Assembly (NCBI RefSeq): GCF_000801105.2
Contig: NC_079512.1
Coordinates: 25,003,848-25,067,847 of the forward strand
DNA from: Raphanus sativus
Taxonomy: Eukaryota; Streptophyta; Magnoliopsida; Brassicales; Brassicaceae
Direction of reading: 5' to 3'
DNA length: 64,000 nucleotides
Shown here: positions 33,454-45,324 of the stretch, one piece after another
Numbering within the stretch: the stretch's first letter is position 1
Layout of the letters: the number at the start of each line of letters is the position of its first letter
Program-made: the position numbers and the translations under genes
The notes under the pieces: generated by a model
Told to the model about the DNA's origin: nothing
Databases searched by the model: none
Seen by the model: only the letters and a program-made list of their open reading frames with translations

Positions 33454-34060
33454 CACACCAACTCTGCTTCACTGTGATATCAAAATATCAAAAAAATACT
33501 TAGATGCTTCTCTTAAACTAGAATTGTCACAGAGAAAATCACTCAACATTAAGAACCCAGAGGAGTGTTCAATTCAAAGCAAACACACACACAACCCCCA
33601 ATTTTGATGATCGACCGACCAATAACTCAGATTACCAGAGCAAAGAGCATGAAGACCACCAATTTTGAAACCAGCAAGCAAGTAAGTTTTTGCAGAATCA
33701 TCAAATCGAAAAATCTAATTCCCAACCAATCACATATCAGATAAAAAGAAGAAACAAACTAAGGCATATCTAATTTATAAGCGGGAGCTGAACTACTTAA
33801 AATCCTGCAACGAAGGATCTCTACTTAAGAAATAAAGAACAAAAGAGAGTGAGTGAGAAGGATTCTGTCACCCAGAGAGTCTCGAAATCGGAGACGACCA
33901 CAAGCCACCGATTTTTTATTTCCCGGAGATAGATAGATAGATAGATAGATATTATAAAAAGTTTTTTTGTCGCCAAAATAAAATAAAATTAATATCTGAC
34001 GTGGAGAAAGTTAGGGTCACGAACGTCCGATAAGACCCACGTCAGATCGGATATTTTCCA
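33454..34060 (-). promoter_or_regulatory. PRR7 5' UTR/promoter with inverted ACGT elements
   Basis: Seen: ATCTGACGTGG (33994-34004) and CCCACGTCAGAT (34036-34047) are inverted copies about 31 bp apart, each with an ACGT core; both are flanked by AATATC/GGATATT words similar to, but not matching, the evening element AAAATATCT. A GATA tetranucleotide repeat lies at about 33927-33950. ACGT cores of G-box/CACGTC type bind bZIP and PIF-class factors, fitting light and clock control; binding is inference. Confidence 0.55.
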
Positions 34061-34231
34061 CAGATCAAAAACAGTCGTCACGGAGGCTAGTGGAAGATCT
34101 GAGAGAGTTGAATTGTGGGTACAAAACTAATCTGGACCGTCGATTAGATCTTGGCCGAAGATGCTGGCGTTTAAAGATTCTATTGATTCTGGGCCGGCCG
34201 TAAGAAATATATAAGCCCTTCTACGTCCCAT

Positions 34232-34240
34232 TAAAAAAAA
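34232..34240 (-). terminator. Pol III oligo(T) terminator of tRNA-Ser
   Basis: A run on the plus strand, T run on the tRNA strand, within about 5 nt of the 3' end of the tRNA gene. Confidence 0.8.
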
Positions 34241-34243
34241 GTA

Positions 34244-34327
34244 CGTCGACAGCAGGGTTCGAGAACCTGCGCGAGCGAAGCCCAATAGATTTCAAGTCTA
34301 TCTCCTTAACCACTCGGACATATCGAC
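34244..34327 (-). tRNA. trnS-UGA: tRNA-Ser (anticodon UGA)
   Basis: Read on the minus strand: acceptor stem GTCGATA pairs with TGTCGAC (one G-U), D arm TCCGAGTGGTTAAGGA (A box), anticodon arm GATAGACTTGAAATCTATT with TGA in the loop, a long variable arm GGGCTTCGCTC typical of tRNA-Ser, T arm GCAGGTTCGAACCCTGC (B box) and discriminator G. Intronless, 84 nt. A T8 run on the minus strand just downstream (34233-34240) is a pol III terminator. A tRNA-Ser at this place is also known in A. thaliana. Confidence 0.95.
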
Positions 34328-34641
34328 TACTTGTCGGGCTGAATACCTTATCAATTTGTCTGTGTTTTCACTTATTTATACACAAGTCTATTTTCCTGCC
34401 ATCAAAGCGAAAGCCATATCTTCCTTTCAAAAACATTCTGACGCTATCCTGAAACTTCTCAATAATTAATACCTATATTTCATCTTCTTTAACTGTCACA
34501 ACCGCGGGAGGAAGTAGCGGTGGCGCTCCCTCTCGTGACACCTCTATGTCCGGAGCTAGACCGTATTGTGCTAAAAGACAAATCTACCCTCCTTTTCTTA
34601 TCCACCAACTCTACCTCAGGAACATTCATGCTTCACCAGGA

Positions 34642-34685
34642 CTTTGTAAACTCTACCAAATCCTCCTTTCCCAACAATGCATTCT
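34642..34685 (-). pseudogene. Kinase glycine-loop fragment (RLK/RLCK type)
   Basis: On the minus strand one frame reads [14 protein letters not shown], the Gly-loop of a receptor-like kinase. At nucleotide level it resembles CDL1 exon 2 (TTTGTAAACTCTACCAAATC in both, about 28608). The frame stops about ten codons later and has no N-lobe Lys region, so this is a short relic, not a gene. Confidence 0.6.
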
Positions 34686-34897
34686 CAAGAGCAATGCTAT
34701 ACACAGCAGGATCATCAACGCATGCAAAGTTTAGTCTAATGGCCATCATGATTAAAATTTTGGCAATATCCAAAGATTTGAAAAAAAAAGGAAAAGTAAC
34801 TGCACCTCCAAGGAATAAGTAACATTTTCCTTCTTTTTTTTTGGGTTATAAGGAGAAAAGGAAAGTCGAAACCCTAAATAAAAAGAAGAGTATAGCG

Positions 34898-35555
34898 ATG
34901 AAGGTTTCATCCAAATCTCGAAAGTTGAAGATGGGTGATGCAAAGATAGTTCAAGGAGTGAATTGCCCGATAGCGCGATGGATATATCGAGGGATATGCA
35001 TGTTAGCATCTGTGAGCTGGTTAATTATGCTCGCTCTAGAACTATTACGGCCGGAGTGTTCTTTGTTGTCGCCACCGAAACAGAAATAAGGACCGGGCAC
35101 GTGGGTGGTCTGTTCGGCACCGTCTTTGATTTTTGCGGTTGTGGTGGTGAGGTCGTTTTACCTCCCGGTTCCAACATCTCTGATCAACAAGGAGGCGGCA
35201 GACTACTATTGTCTTTTTTCCTTGCAGGTATGACGGTATGTGCGGTGTATCAACTCGTCGTAATGTTGAAGTGACTATCCTTATGTTTTCGTTTATTTCT
35301 GGCCTTTTCTCCGCCTTGCTACTCGAGTGGCCAGCCAAAGATGTACGCGTCCAACATGTTGTCTACACCTATTTTGTATTGGCTTTGATTGGGTACTTGG
35401 GTTTCCAGCGACCTGTTTGGCCGGCTTATCTTTTCGTAGTTGCCTTGGTCATTGTCAATACCTTTCTTTTCTATGGAGTACTTCGTCTTGATCTCCCGAA
35501 GCCACCAGAACCAGAGCCGGAAGAGGAGGAGGACTACAAGGATTCTCCGGTCTGA
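34898..35555 (+). pseudogene. Multi-pass membrane protein gene with two frameshifts
   Basis: Three overlapping frames join into one plausible protein of roughly 215 aa: MKVSSKSRKLKMGDAK with a hydrophobic segment (SVSWLIMLALELL); then a second frame (VFFVVATETEIRTGHVGGLF, a CGCG loop, helix LLLSFFLAGMTVCAVYQLVV); then a third (VTILMFSFISGLFSALLLEW, further helices, acidic tail PPEPEPEEEEDYKDSPV). Frame changes fall near 35050 and 35270. An intron ending at TTTTTTCCTTGCAG (about 35227) is conceivable but would remove a good helix. I do not recognise the family. Either a young pseudogene or sequence errors. Confidence 0.5.
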
Positions 35556-35703
35556 ATCTTTTTAGGGGTTTAATTTAGTTGCTTTCTGTCTGTCATGTAA
35601 TAAGAAACCCTTTGCTAATTCTTGGCACAATTTCAACCCTTTCTTATGATTTGCAACATCGAGTCTTTTTAATTTTATTTTGGATATCAATACAAAGAAA
35701 GTC

Positions 35704-35740
35704 TATAACTAAGTAAAAAAAAAATGAGTATAACTAAGTA
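35704..35740 (+). repeat. Micro-insertion: A9TGAG between 12-bp repeats
   Basis: TATAACTAAGTA at 35704-35715 and 35729-35740 flanks a 13-bp insert. Confidence 0.65.
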
Positions 35741-35835
35741 TCATAAGCTCCAAAATAAACAAAAAGAAATAAAAGCAAAAGAATTACAACTTCCACCAAA
35801 TAATTTTCCAAGAGATGTTAAAAGAGTTTGTCGAT

Positions 35836-35933
35836 GTTGATCGCAGATAGAGCTTCTTAAGCTCTGTATTTCCACTGAAAAGTTTCAAATCGTACTCAGT
35901 GAACTATATAAGTGTGACATTACTGCAGAAGGA
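35836..35933 (+). pseudogene. Fragment of GSTL3 exon 7
   Basis: The stretch 35872-35932 closely matches part of GSTL3 exon 7 at about 26536-26596 (TTTCAAATCGTACTCA, AAGTGTGA, ATTACTGCAGAA in the same order), with a few substitutions. A weaker GTTGATCGC-like match at 35836 suggests the exon start. The flanks do not match, so this is an isolated, non-coding exon fragment. Confidence 0.8.
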
Positions 35934-38342
35934 GTTTTAATATGATTCCCTCTGGTTACTTGATTCTCTCTCAAGCCGCCAATTCCTTTATCATGTAAGA
36001 CATTAGAACTTGTGTTTGATATTTCAATGGAACTGCAAGAGTTTTAATATGAGATTATGTTTTGAACTAGAAGGAGTTGCTTGATTTAAATCAGTTTAAT
36101 TAATATATGTTGCAGTGAGCTATGAGCTTGAATGTATTACAAGGGGCAAGTTTGGTTGAACCTGAAAGAGTTACACACGGATTTTGAATAGAGTTTTATA
36201 TGTTGATAGACTGGACTATGGAGGGATCTAGAAAGATATGTGGAAACAATTGATCAGGCACTATAACACGGATGTTAAAAAGTTCCAGTGGAGTTACTAG
36301 TCAATAGTCATGTTCAGTCTTAACACGAGGTGTATTTGTGGTATGATGAATGGATGAAGATTGCTATCGAGTTTGGTTCTACAAAAAGTTGGGAAGAAAG
36401 CATGTAGGAATTCTTATCCAGTTGAATCAGAATGTCAAGCAGACGTTCCCCAAGGATCCGAACTGAATCAACGAAATGTTTTGTCTTTTCAATATACATA
36501 TATACTTTGGTATTGGTGACTTCGGAAGTGATGATAATAAAAATATCAAAAGAGCTGCTTGATTTTGCTTGTCAAATATAAAAAGACTCGTGTCTTCTGA
36601 GAGGTATCCATATCACCTCACCATAGTCCAGATCCATCGAGCTCTAAAAGCACATCCTTAAAGGCTACTATTGGCAGCACCTCTCAAGTAATTGAATCTT
36701 TCTTGGCTCTCAAGTTTCTTCAATATCCAGAGTAAATATAAGGCAAGATCACAACGTAAGTCTTTTAATCAACTGGAAATATTAATAAGTTCACTCAATA
36801 AATGTAATGGCAAGTTTCCATGATAATTTTAAGATTTTGTTATGTTCTTGTTGTTAAGTTCCCCTGTAAATTGCAAAGAAATTATAAGTGGAAGTATTTT
36901 GGAATATTTTGCGATTAAATAAAATACCAATGTAGGAGCCAGGAGGTAACAACAAACAATAGATTAGATTTTTCATAAAATTCTTCTTCATTTTTTATAT
37001 TTATTAAATATCTAAACTATCCATAATTCTAAGCAGATTTTAAATTAATTATCACGAGAAACAAAGAAACTGTTAATTCATTTTTTGAGATGTAATATTG
37101 ACTATTTTTAAGAAGATAAACTATCCATAATTTTAAGCAGATTTAAAATTAATTATCACGAGAAACAAAGAAACTGTTAAATAATTTTTCGAGATGTAAT
37201 ATTGACTATTTTTAAGAAGATCTAATAATGATCTATAATTTATTTAGTGGCTTTTCAGGAGCTGCTCAATATATTCACTTAGATATAGTAGGCGGAAGAT
37301 TCGATTGTTGGTTTATAATTCCATCTCTATGAGCTGACGTATCTTTAATACCTTTCTATACGCAACCCTAATTAGTGTAGCTAATAGTTGCATTAATTAT
37401 GTTTAAATTAATATATCAGAAAACTAATTAGGCTATAAATAATCAAATGTACACCATAAAAATGTGATAAATTTGTCAAAAAGCAAAAAAAAAACAAGCT
37501 TTTGATTAATTGCACGGCTTCACACAAGCTAATGACGACACGTGGCACAAGCAACCACATGAAGCGGTGCTAAATACTGTATTGACTCCAAAAATCGGAA
37601 AAGAAACGACTTACAAAAGCTCACGTCCGTCAGATATCCTTTCAACCACTCTAAAACCGTCCGATTTAATCAGTTCTTTCCGCACATCCGGTGTACCGTG
37701 TGCACATCCGCAGCGGATAACTCCTTAAAAACATATTTTAATCAACAACCATCGTCTTAGCAGATAAGCAAGGAAGGTAATATACATAGAGAGAGAGAGA
37801 GATTATGTGATATTATTGTTTCTGGATAAAACCCTAAGATTCTCTCCTCTTTTTAATCCAATTTCTGAGAGAGAGAGTATTTAAGGTTCTCGATACCAAT
37901 CAATCCAAAAGGCGTTGCCTTTTTTTTCCCTCACATAGATTGTTTCAATCCTCTGAAACTTGAAAGCTGTGATTACGTGAGTTTTTTTTTTCTTTTTAAA
38001 TTCAATTTTTTGATTTTTTTTTTTCATTGCGATCATGATCTTCATTTAAAATCCGTTTGTGTTTGCTACTCCGATCATGATCATGATCTTTATGTTTTTT
38101 TGATCTCTTCAGTGAAGCCTCTCTGTGTAATTCACAGTGATAATGATCGTCTATGTCTGTTGTTGATCCCTGAGGATTAATTGTGTTCATTAATTTTGTT
38201 GTTATTTTCACTGATTTTGGGATATTGGTTGGACCTTTTGTTAGTAATTGGGAAAGCATAAAGACTTGAACTTTGATCCCCTTTGGTTGTGTTTGTGCAG
38301 GTTGAAGTTATATAATTTAATTTTGAGAAGATCAAAGTGATA
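35934..38342 (+). other. Intergenic region and UPL4 5' UTR
   Basis: 35934-36800 has scattered codon-like stretches (for example near 36230-36400) but many stops; a worn gene relic is possible and not identified. From about 37780 the sequence looks like UPL4 5' UTR: GA repeats, then an intron with donor near 37977 (GATTAC|GTGAGT) and acceptor at about 38300 (TTTGTGCAG|GTTGAAG). Confidence 0.5.
37014..37221 (+). repeat. Tandem duplication, two 104-bp units
   Basis: Unit 1 (37014-37117) and unit 2 (37118-37221) both run from AAACTATCCATAATT to GACTATTTTTAAGAAGAT with a handful of substitutions. Non-coding. Confidence 0.9.
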
Positions 38343-41300
38343 ATGGAGAACAGAGGACAGAAACGGATGGAGGTTGTGGAGGAGCCACCAGCTGATAAGA
38401 GAGCTTGCAACTCGCAGGACTTCAGGCCAAGCACATCTGGCGGCTCCTCTGTTCAGGCTCAAGCCAATGGCGCTGCGGCTTCAGGACATGGAGGAAATGG
38501 GGATGCTGACATGGATACTTCTTCCTCTGCTTCTCCTTCGAGTCGTTCAGACAGGGAGGAGGAGGACTCCGAGGACTATGGATCCTGCGATGATTCTGAC
38601 GATGCAGATCCGAGGAGGAGGGTGCTTCAGCAGTATCAGAGGGGAAGATCATCTGGGGATCAGATGAAACTGAAGTCTCTCATGTCGAGATTGAGTGAGG
38701 AAAACGATCCTTCTTTGCAGTTAACTGGTCTTACGGAGTTGTGTGAAGTGTTGTCTTTCTGTACGGAAGACTCTCTGTCGAGCGTAATGGCTGATATCCT
38801 CTCTCGGGTGCTTGTTAAGTTGGCTAAGGATGAGAGCAATGGTGATATCATGCTGCTCGCAATCAGAGCGATTACTTACTTGTGTGATGTTTATCCGCGG
38901 TCTGTAGCGTTCCTTGTAAAACATGAGGCTATTCCTGCTCTCTGCCAAAGACTACTGGCGATTGAGTATCTGGACGTTGCTGAGCAGGTACGATATACTT
39001 TTCCTTACACCTCAAGATAGCTTTTTTTTTAATTAATGTTTCATACTAACTGTTGTCTTGTGGCCAGTGTCTGCAAGCACTTGAGAAAATATCCCGAGAT
39101 CAGCCAGTAGCATGCTTGAATGCTGGAGCAATTATGGCAGTGCTTTCTTATATTGATTTCTTCTCAACAAGCATACAGGTTAACCATCTCAAGAATGACC
39201 TTGTTGCTATATCACAACTGTTTTATGTGACTTGGTTTAGCAAGAATGCGTGACTTTATAATTTGAACATCGCGTTTGCATCAGAGGGTCGCAGTTTCTA
39301 CTGTGGTGAATATATGTAGGAAGCTTCCACCTGAGCCTCCCTCGCCTGTCATGGATGCTGTTCCGGTATTATGCAATCTTCTTCAATATGAAGACAGACA
39401 GGTCAGAATGATAACTCTGCTCTTGTCCTCTTTACTTTTTCTTAACTGAAATAAATGTTGTTCTGCGAAATATTGATACCATTGTGTTCTGTTTGCAGTT
39501 GGTCGAGAGTGTCGCTATTTGCTTAACAAAAATCGCAGATCAAGTTAGCCAGTCACCTGCAATGTTGGATCAACTATGTAGCCATGGACTAATCCACCAG
39601 TCCACACATCTTTTAAACTTGAACAGCCGCACCACCCTATCTCAACCTGTTTACAACGTACATGAGATCTATTCTTCTTTTCGATTACCGTCCTTAATAT
39701 TCATTGCACAAGTATAACATCATTGGACTTTGGCTTTGTGGCAGGGCGTGATTGGATTGCTAAGAAAACTATCTTCTGGTTCAACTTTAGCTTTCAGGAC
39801 ATTGTATGAGCTTAACATTGGCTACAGACTAAAAGAAATTATATCCACCTATGACATTTCTCATTCAGTGTCGTCTACACAGCCCATCAATGCATGTTCC
39901 AACCAGGTTTGAGTTCTTCTCAAACATAACTCTTTTGTTCTTTTGTACTCAAACGGAGATATTTTCTTTCAAAATAGCCATTTATGAATGTAGCTTTTGG
40001 TAGAAGGAATGCAATGATTATGATTTTAATGTTGGTTGTGAAACCTACTTACTATCAGGTGCATGAAGTCTTGAAGCTGGTAATTGAGCTTCTTCCAGCT
40101 TCACCTGTAGAGGGCAATTCGCTGGCATTAGAAAAGGAAAGTTTTCTTGTCGATCAGCCTAATCTCTTGCAACAATTTGGAGCAGACGTGCTTCCTGTTC
40201 TGATTCAGGTTATTTCCGAACTGTCAATTTTATTCTCTGTACATATGAATCTTATGGTTATTCTCTTTTAAGAGTGATGTATCTTGTGAGTTCTTTGTAG
40301 GTACTAAAATCTGGAGCTAGCGTGTATGTTTCTTATGGTTGCTTATCAGCAATTTACAAGCTGACTTGCTTAAGTAAGTCAGACGATTTTGTCGAGTTAC
40401 TGAACAATGCTAACATTTCAAGGTACATTAGCTTTGTAATTTGTTATTTACTTTGTTATCTGTTCAGAATTCCTTAACCCGCTTGTTTTCTAGCTAACGA
40501 TATTGCGTTTCATGATGCTGTAGTGTTTTGGCGGGCATTTTGTCAAGGAAAGATCATCATGTGGTCGTTGTTGCACTGCAGATTGCTGAAGTACTTCTTG
40601 ACAAATACAGAGATGCTTTTTTGAATTCCTTCATAAAGGAGGGTGTTTTTTTTGCAATTGCAGCATTCCTAAATTCTGACAGGGGGCAACAGAATCCAGT
40701 ATCTGATATCATTCAAGGATCTGTTCCAAAAGAGATTGTGAAATGCTTGTGCCAGGCTTTTGAAGGATCGGTTTCCTCTTCTTCACAAACCTGCAAGGTT
40801 GGAAATGATTCTGTCTACATTCTCGCAACACGTATCAAGGAGAGTTTCTTTGGACCTGAGGTATTCGACTCTCAGAAAGGCTTGACGGATGTCCTCCAGA
40901 ACCTCAAGAACCTGTCGGTTGAACTTAACGATTTGATGACTGTACCTATCGATGCTCGTGTCCTGCACGGTGAGAAGTTCATCTCAATATGGAATCAGAT
41001 AATGGAAAGGCTGAATGGAAGGGAATCTGTGTCCACTTTTGAATTTATAGAGAGTGGAGTTGTAAAGGCACTGGCAAGTTATCTGTCTAATGGACTCTAC
41101 GAAAGGAAACTTGGCAAAGGTGATCCTGAATGTGATAGTTTACCACTTGTTGGTAACAGATTTGAAGTTTTCACAAGATTACTATGGTCTGATGGCGAGG
41201 CAACTTCATCCGTGTTAATACAGAAGCTCCAAAATTCTTTATCTTCTTTAGAAAGCTACCCAGTTGTCCTAAGCCAGTTTTTGAAGCAAAAGAACACATT

Positions 41301-44300
41301 CGCGGCTGTTCCGAGTAGACGTTGCATAAGTTATCCAGTCCTAAGAGTTCGTTTTGCTAAAGCAGAGGGGGAGACTTGTCTGCGTGATTACTGCCAAGAT
41401 TTTGTCACCGTTGACCCACTTTGCTACTTGGGTGCTGTCGAGCAATACATGTTGTCTAAAGTGAATTTGGAAACTTTAAATTCCGTCAAAGCAAAAGATC
41501 AGGCTATAGAATGTCAATCTTCCCAACTGCAGTCAACTTCGATAGCTTGTCAAGGTGAAAGCTCAAGCCATATGGAGATTGACAGTCCTAATGCTTCTCA
41601 GTTGCAGGTAGTTTCTAGTCTTTAGCCTTATGAAACTACCAGCATGTGCAAGTTTTCTTTTATCTTCTGGTTTTGCTTTGAGTAGGAGGGATTCAAACGT
41701 TTCCAGTATAAATTTAGGTGATGTATTAGAACAGAACTCTTTTCTTTCCACCTGATATTCTAAGTGGTGAAAGTTTTCAAGATGGAATGAGAGTAATGGT
41801 TTTGATTATTACTCTTAGCTGCACCACCATTACTCTTTACTTCTGCATCATAAACGTACTTTACTTTCATGGTTTCCACAAGTAGCAGTATTCTGAATTA
41901 AGGTGAGTATATTGTAGTAACTTCGTCTTTTGTGTTTGGATAATTTTGCATGTCCAGGGATCTCAAGAGGAGGAAGACCAAGATCGCCTTACAGATCCAG
42001 GAGAAGAAAAGTCTTCCTCATCTAATGGAGAGGATGTGCGACCTCGACTTTTGTTTCGGCTGGAAGGACTTGAACTAGACTCGTCTTTGACTGTTTACCA
42101 GGCAATTCTCTTGCACAAACTAAAATCATCAAATGAGACTACCAACGATTCAAAGCTGAGTGGACACCACACCATCACTTATGAAAGGGTTCCACAGCTT
42201 GCAGAGTCTCATGAAAATCTGTTTCCTCTCGGATCTATGGACAATGACGAGTATCACCCGTTTTTATCCTACTTGTTTGCCCATCAACTTGGTTTGCGCC
42301 ACAAAGGGACAAGTCCTCCTGCGTATGCCATATTGTTTCTGCTTAAGAGTCTGGAGGGCATGAACAGATTTCTCTTTCACCTGATTTCTCATGAAAGGAT
42401 TAATGCTTTTGGGGAAGGTAGGCTGGAGAGTTTGGATGATCTAAGGGTGCAGGTTCGTCCGGTGCCATATGCTGAATTTGTTAGCTCTAAGCTTACAGAG
42501 AAGTTAGAGCAGCAGCTGCGTGACTCCTTTGCTGTGTCAACCTGCGGTCTACCACCGTGGTTTAATGAGCTAATGGATTCATGCCCCTTTCTGTTTAGTT
42601 TCGAAGTCAAATCTAAATACTTCCGACTTGCAGCATTTGGTTCACAGCAGCAAGTCCATAATCAGCCACAGCACCTTAGTAGTTCAAATGTTCATGGTGA
42701 AGGGCGCTCAGTAACGGGTAGTTTACCTCGTAAAAAGTTTTTAGCTTGCCGTGACAAGATTCTAGAGTCCGCTGCAAAAATGATGGAGTTACACGGCACC
42801 CAGAAGGTGGCCATTGAGGTTGAGTACAGTGAAGAAGTCGGAACTGGCCTTGGGCCGACGCTGGAGTTCTACACACTTGTCAGTAGAGCATTTCAAAATC
42901 CCGATCTTGGTATGTGGAGAAGTGATCGTAGTTCCTTGGCTGGAAAACCAATGGAAGACCCGGGAAGTTTGGTGCCTCCTTCAGGACTCTTTCCACGCCC
43001 TTGGTCAGCCGCATCAGCTGCTTTTCCAGGTGTGCTGCAGAAATTTGTCCTCTTAGGGACAGTAGTAGCCAAGGCTCTACAAGATGGACGAGTGTTAGAC
43101 ATTCCTTTCTCCAAAACCTTCTATAAACTAATTCTCGGACAGGTAAACTGAGTTCTCATCTTACATATGAATCTCTTTCTGACTTTTGTAACAATCTCAA
43201 CGGAGCAAGTTTTTTTTTTCTTCTAGGAGTTGAGTTCATTTGACATCCACTTCGTTGACCCTGAACTTTGTAAAACACTGGTGGAATTGCAAGCTCTTGC
43301 ACGTAGGAAAAAGGTTATCTCAGAATCACAAAGTGATGTCCGAGCAGCCAAGTGTGATTTAAGTTTCCGTGGAACAAAGATTGAGGACCTTTGCCTTGAC
43401 TTTTCCCTGCCTGGGTACAGGGGCTATGTTCTCGCTCCCCAGTTTGCTAGTGATATGGTACGTTTTGTGAACAAGCCTCTTTTTTTTTTTTTTAAGTTTC
43501 CTGCACATAGTGGAATATTGATATCTACTCCTTTTCGTTCTAGGTAAATTTGGATAACCTCGAGGAGTATGTAAAGGCTATTGTCAATGCAACAGTATGT
43601 AACGGGATCCAAAAACAAGTGGAAGCGTTTCGGTCTGGATTTAACAAAGTACGTAGAGCCTTCTTTTTAACTACTTTTCTTTCCTCTAGAGGTTACGAGG
43701 TTGCTTAAATCATTCATTTTGTTATTACACGCTTTCAGGTTTTCCCTATTGAATATCTTAAGATATTCAATGAAGAAGAACTGGAAACTTTATTGTGTGG
43801 AGAACGAGATCTCTTTAATGTAAGAAAAAACCTTCAGGTTTTGTGGTTTTGGGTACCGCTTTTCATCAACTGAGAAGCTAAAGTCTTTTCCTTTTGCAGA
43901 TGAATGAAGTCTTGGATCACATCAAGTTTGATCATGGTTATACTTCTAGCAGCCCGCCAGTTGAAAATGTTTGTGGATCACACACTCAATCCAACGTATT
44001 TTCTTTCTTTCGTTTTGTTTTTGTTGGATCTAACTAAATGGTTCAATTGTCTTTATAGTTGTTGGAGATTCTGCATGAGTTTGACAAGGAGAAACAGCGA
44101 GCTTTTCTGCAATTTGTAACAGGATGTCCTCGGCTACCCCCTGGCGGTTTGGCGTCTCTCAATCCCAAACTTACAATTGTCCGCAAGGTCCAACACTGAC
44201 TGAATGCTTCTCTATGTTTTCTCACATTCTATATAATCTCATCTCCCTTCTTTTTAACCCTTGTTTCATTTGGTTTTTACATACAGCACGGTAGCGACTC

Positions 44301-44564
44301 ATCAGAAACCGACCTGCCTAGTGTGATGACATGCGCCAATTATCTGAAACTTCCACCTTACTCTTCCAAAGTGACATCTCTCTTCATCTTTGTTTAACCA
44401 CTCTTTTTCATACTACCCTTGTTTCTCTCTAGACAACCTCAGGATTGATTTCACTGTGTTGTGTTTCTGCTTTTTGTTATTGTCTGTGTGTATTACAGGA
44501 AAAGATGAAGGAGAAGCTAATCTATGCAATAACTGAAGGACAAGGTTCCTTCCACCTCTCTTGA
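38343..44564 (+). CDS. UPL4: HECT-type E3 ubiquitin ligase UPL4
   Basis: Fifteen coding exons give 1499 aa (Arabidopsis UPL4 about 1500): 38343-38987, 39068-39178, 39285-39401, 39499-39657, 39745-39906, 40059-40208, 40301-40422, 40524-41607, 41958-43142, 43227-43457, 43544-43648, 43739-43819, 43900-43968, 44059-44187, 44287-44370, with a sixteenth at 44499-44564 carrying the stop. An acidic Ser-rich N-terminus is followed by armadillo-type helical repeats (about 120-450), a long linker, and the HECT domain over the last ~350 residues. The catalytic Cys is Cys1466 in [15 protein letters not shown]. The C-terminus QGSFHLS is complete. UPL3/UPL4 ligases are related to TRIP12; UPL3 acts in trichome development and UPL4 in senescence and proteasome-associated processes. 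Start ATG follows a 5' UTR intron. Confidence 0.96.
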
Positions 44565-45324
44565 ATTAGCACCATGTAAAAAATTAGCAGAAGCGGTAGG
44601 AGATGATAGAAGAGTGGATTGTTAGAAGACAACAAAAGGATGCTCTTCCTTCACATTGCCTTTAATGTTCTCTCTTTTTTTTTTTTTAGGATTTTGTACA
44701 AAAGAATTCTAATCAGTAGAAAGTAGAAAGACAAAAAAAAAACTATTTTTTCTTTTGGACGTGATGTGTACATAAAAACTCTTAACTATTCTCAAAGATA
44801 TATATAAATAAAAAAAAAATCAAAAGAAATAAAGAGAATAGTAATCCATCTTTCACATGGCTGTTTCCTTCAACCATAGATTGCATGTACCCCATTCAAA
44901 ATGCATTGTATACCACAAGTTCATGTGATACAATACCATTAGTTTTGTTCCTATCTCATTATGAGACTTGCATGTCTATCTTATTAAATATAGAAATACA
45001 TTCATTAGATTAGTTGCAATGTCATTTCGGTTTAATAATTATCTTTCCCCTTTATCTACTTATTATTTGTCCTCTATCTGCTTCCCTTACCAATGCGACC
45101 TTTTCTTTTTCTTGCCAATAGACAAGGTTTTTTCCCCAAAATAAGCCTTGTATCAAATTAACAAATTAATATGTCATTCACAAGATACCACAAATCAATA
45201 CTCAAAACCTTATTATAATAGCTAGTTGCATCGTCGAGTTACTTGTAAAATAAACACAATTATTCAATTTTGGGAACCACACTATTACATATAAATACTA
45301 GTGACACTGATACTGATGAGTCAC
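44565..45324. other. Intergenic region between convergent UPL4 and acyltransferase genes
   Basis: 3' UTR of UPL4 then AT-rich DNA. No gene or repeat with defined ends seen. Confidence 0.6.

Noticed and set aside
33924..33952. Short regular repeats (GATA)n considered as a CRISPR-like array
   Set aside because: Simple tetranucleotide microsatellite in a plant genome; no spacers.
34520..34822. Plus-strand 100-codon ORF MALPLVTPL...
   Set aside because: It is the antisense of the kinase glycine-loop relic; the plus-strand protein has no family features.
38337..38342. Starts one or two codons upstream for UPL4, PRR7 and the kelch gene
   Set aside because: These would use GTG; plant nuclear genes start at the following ATG, which also matches the family N-termini.
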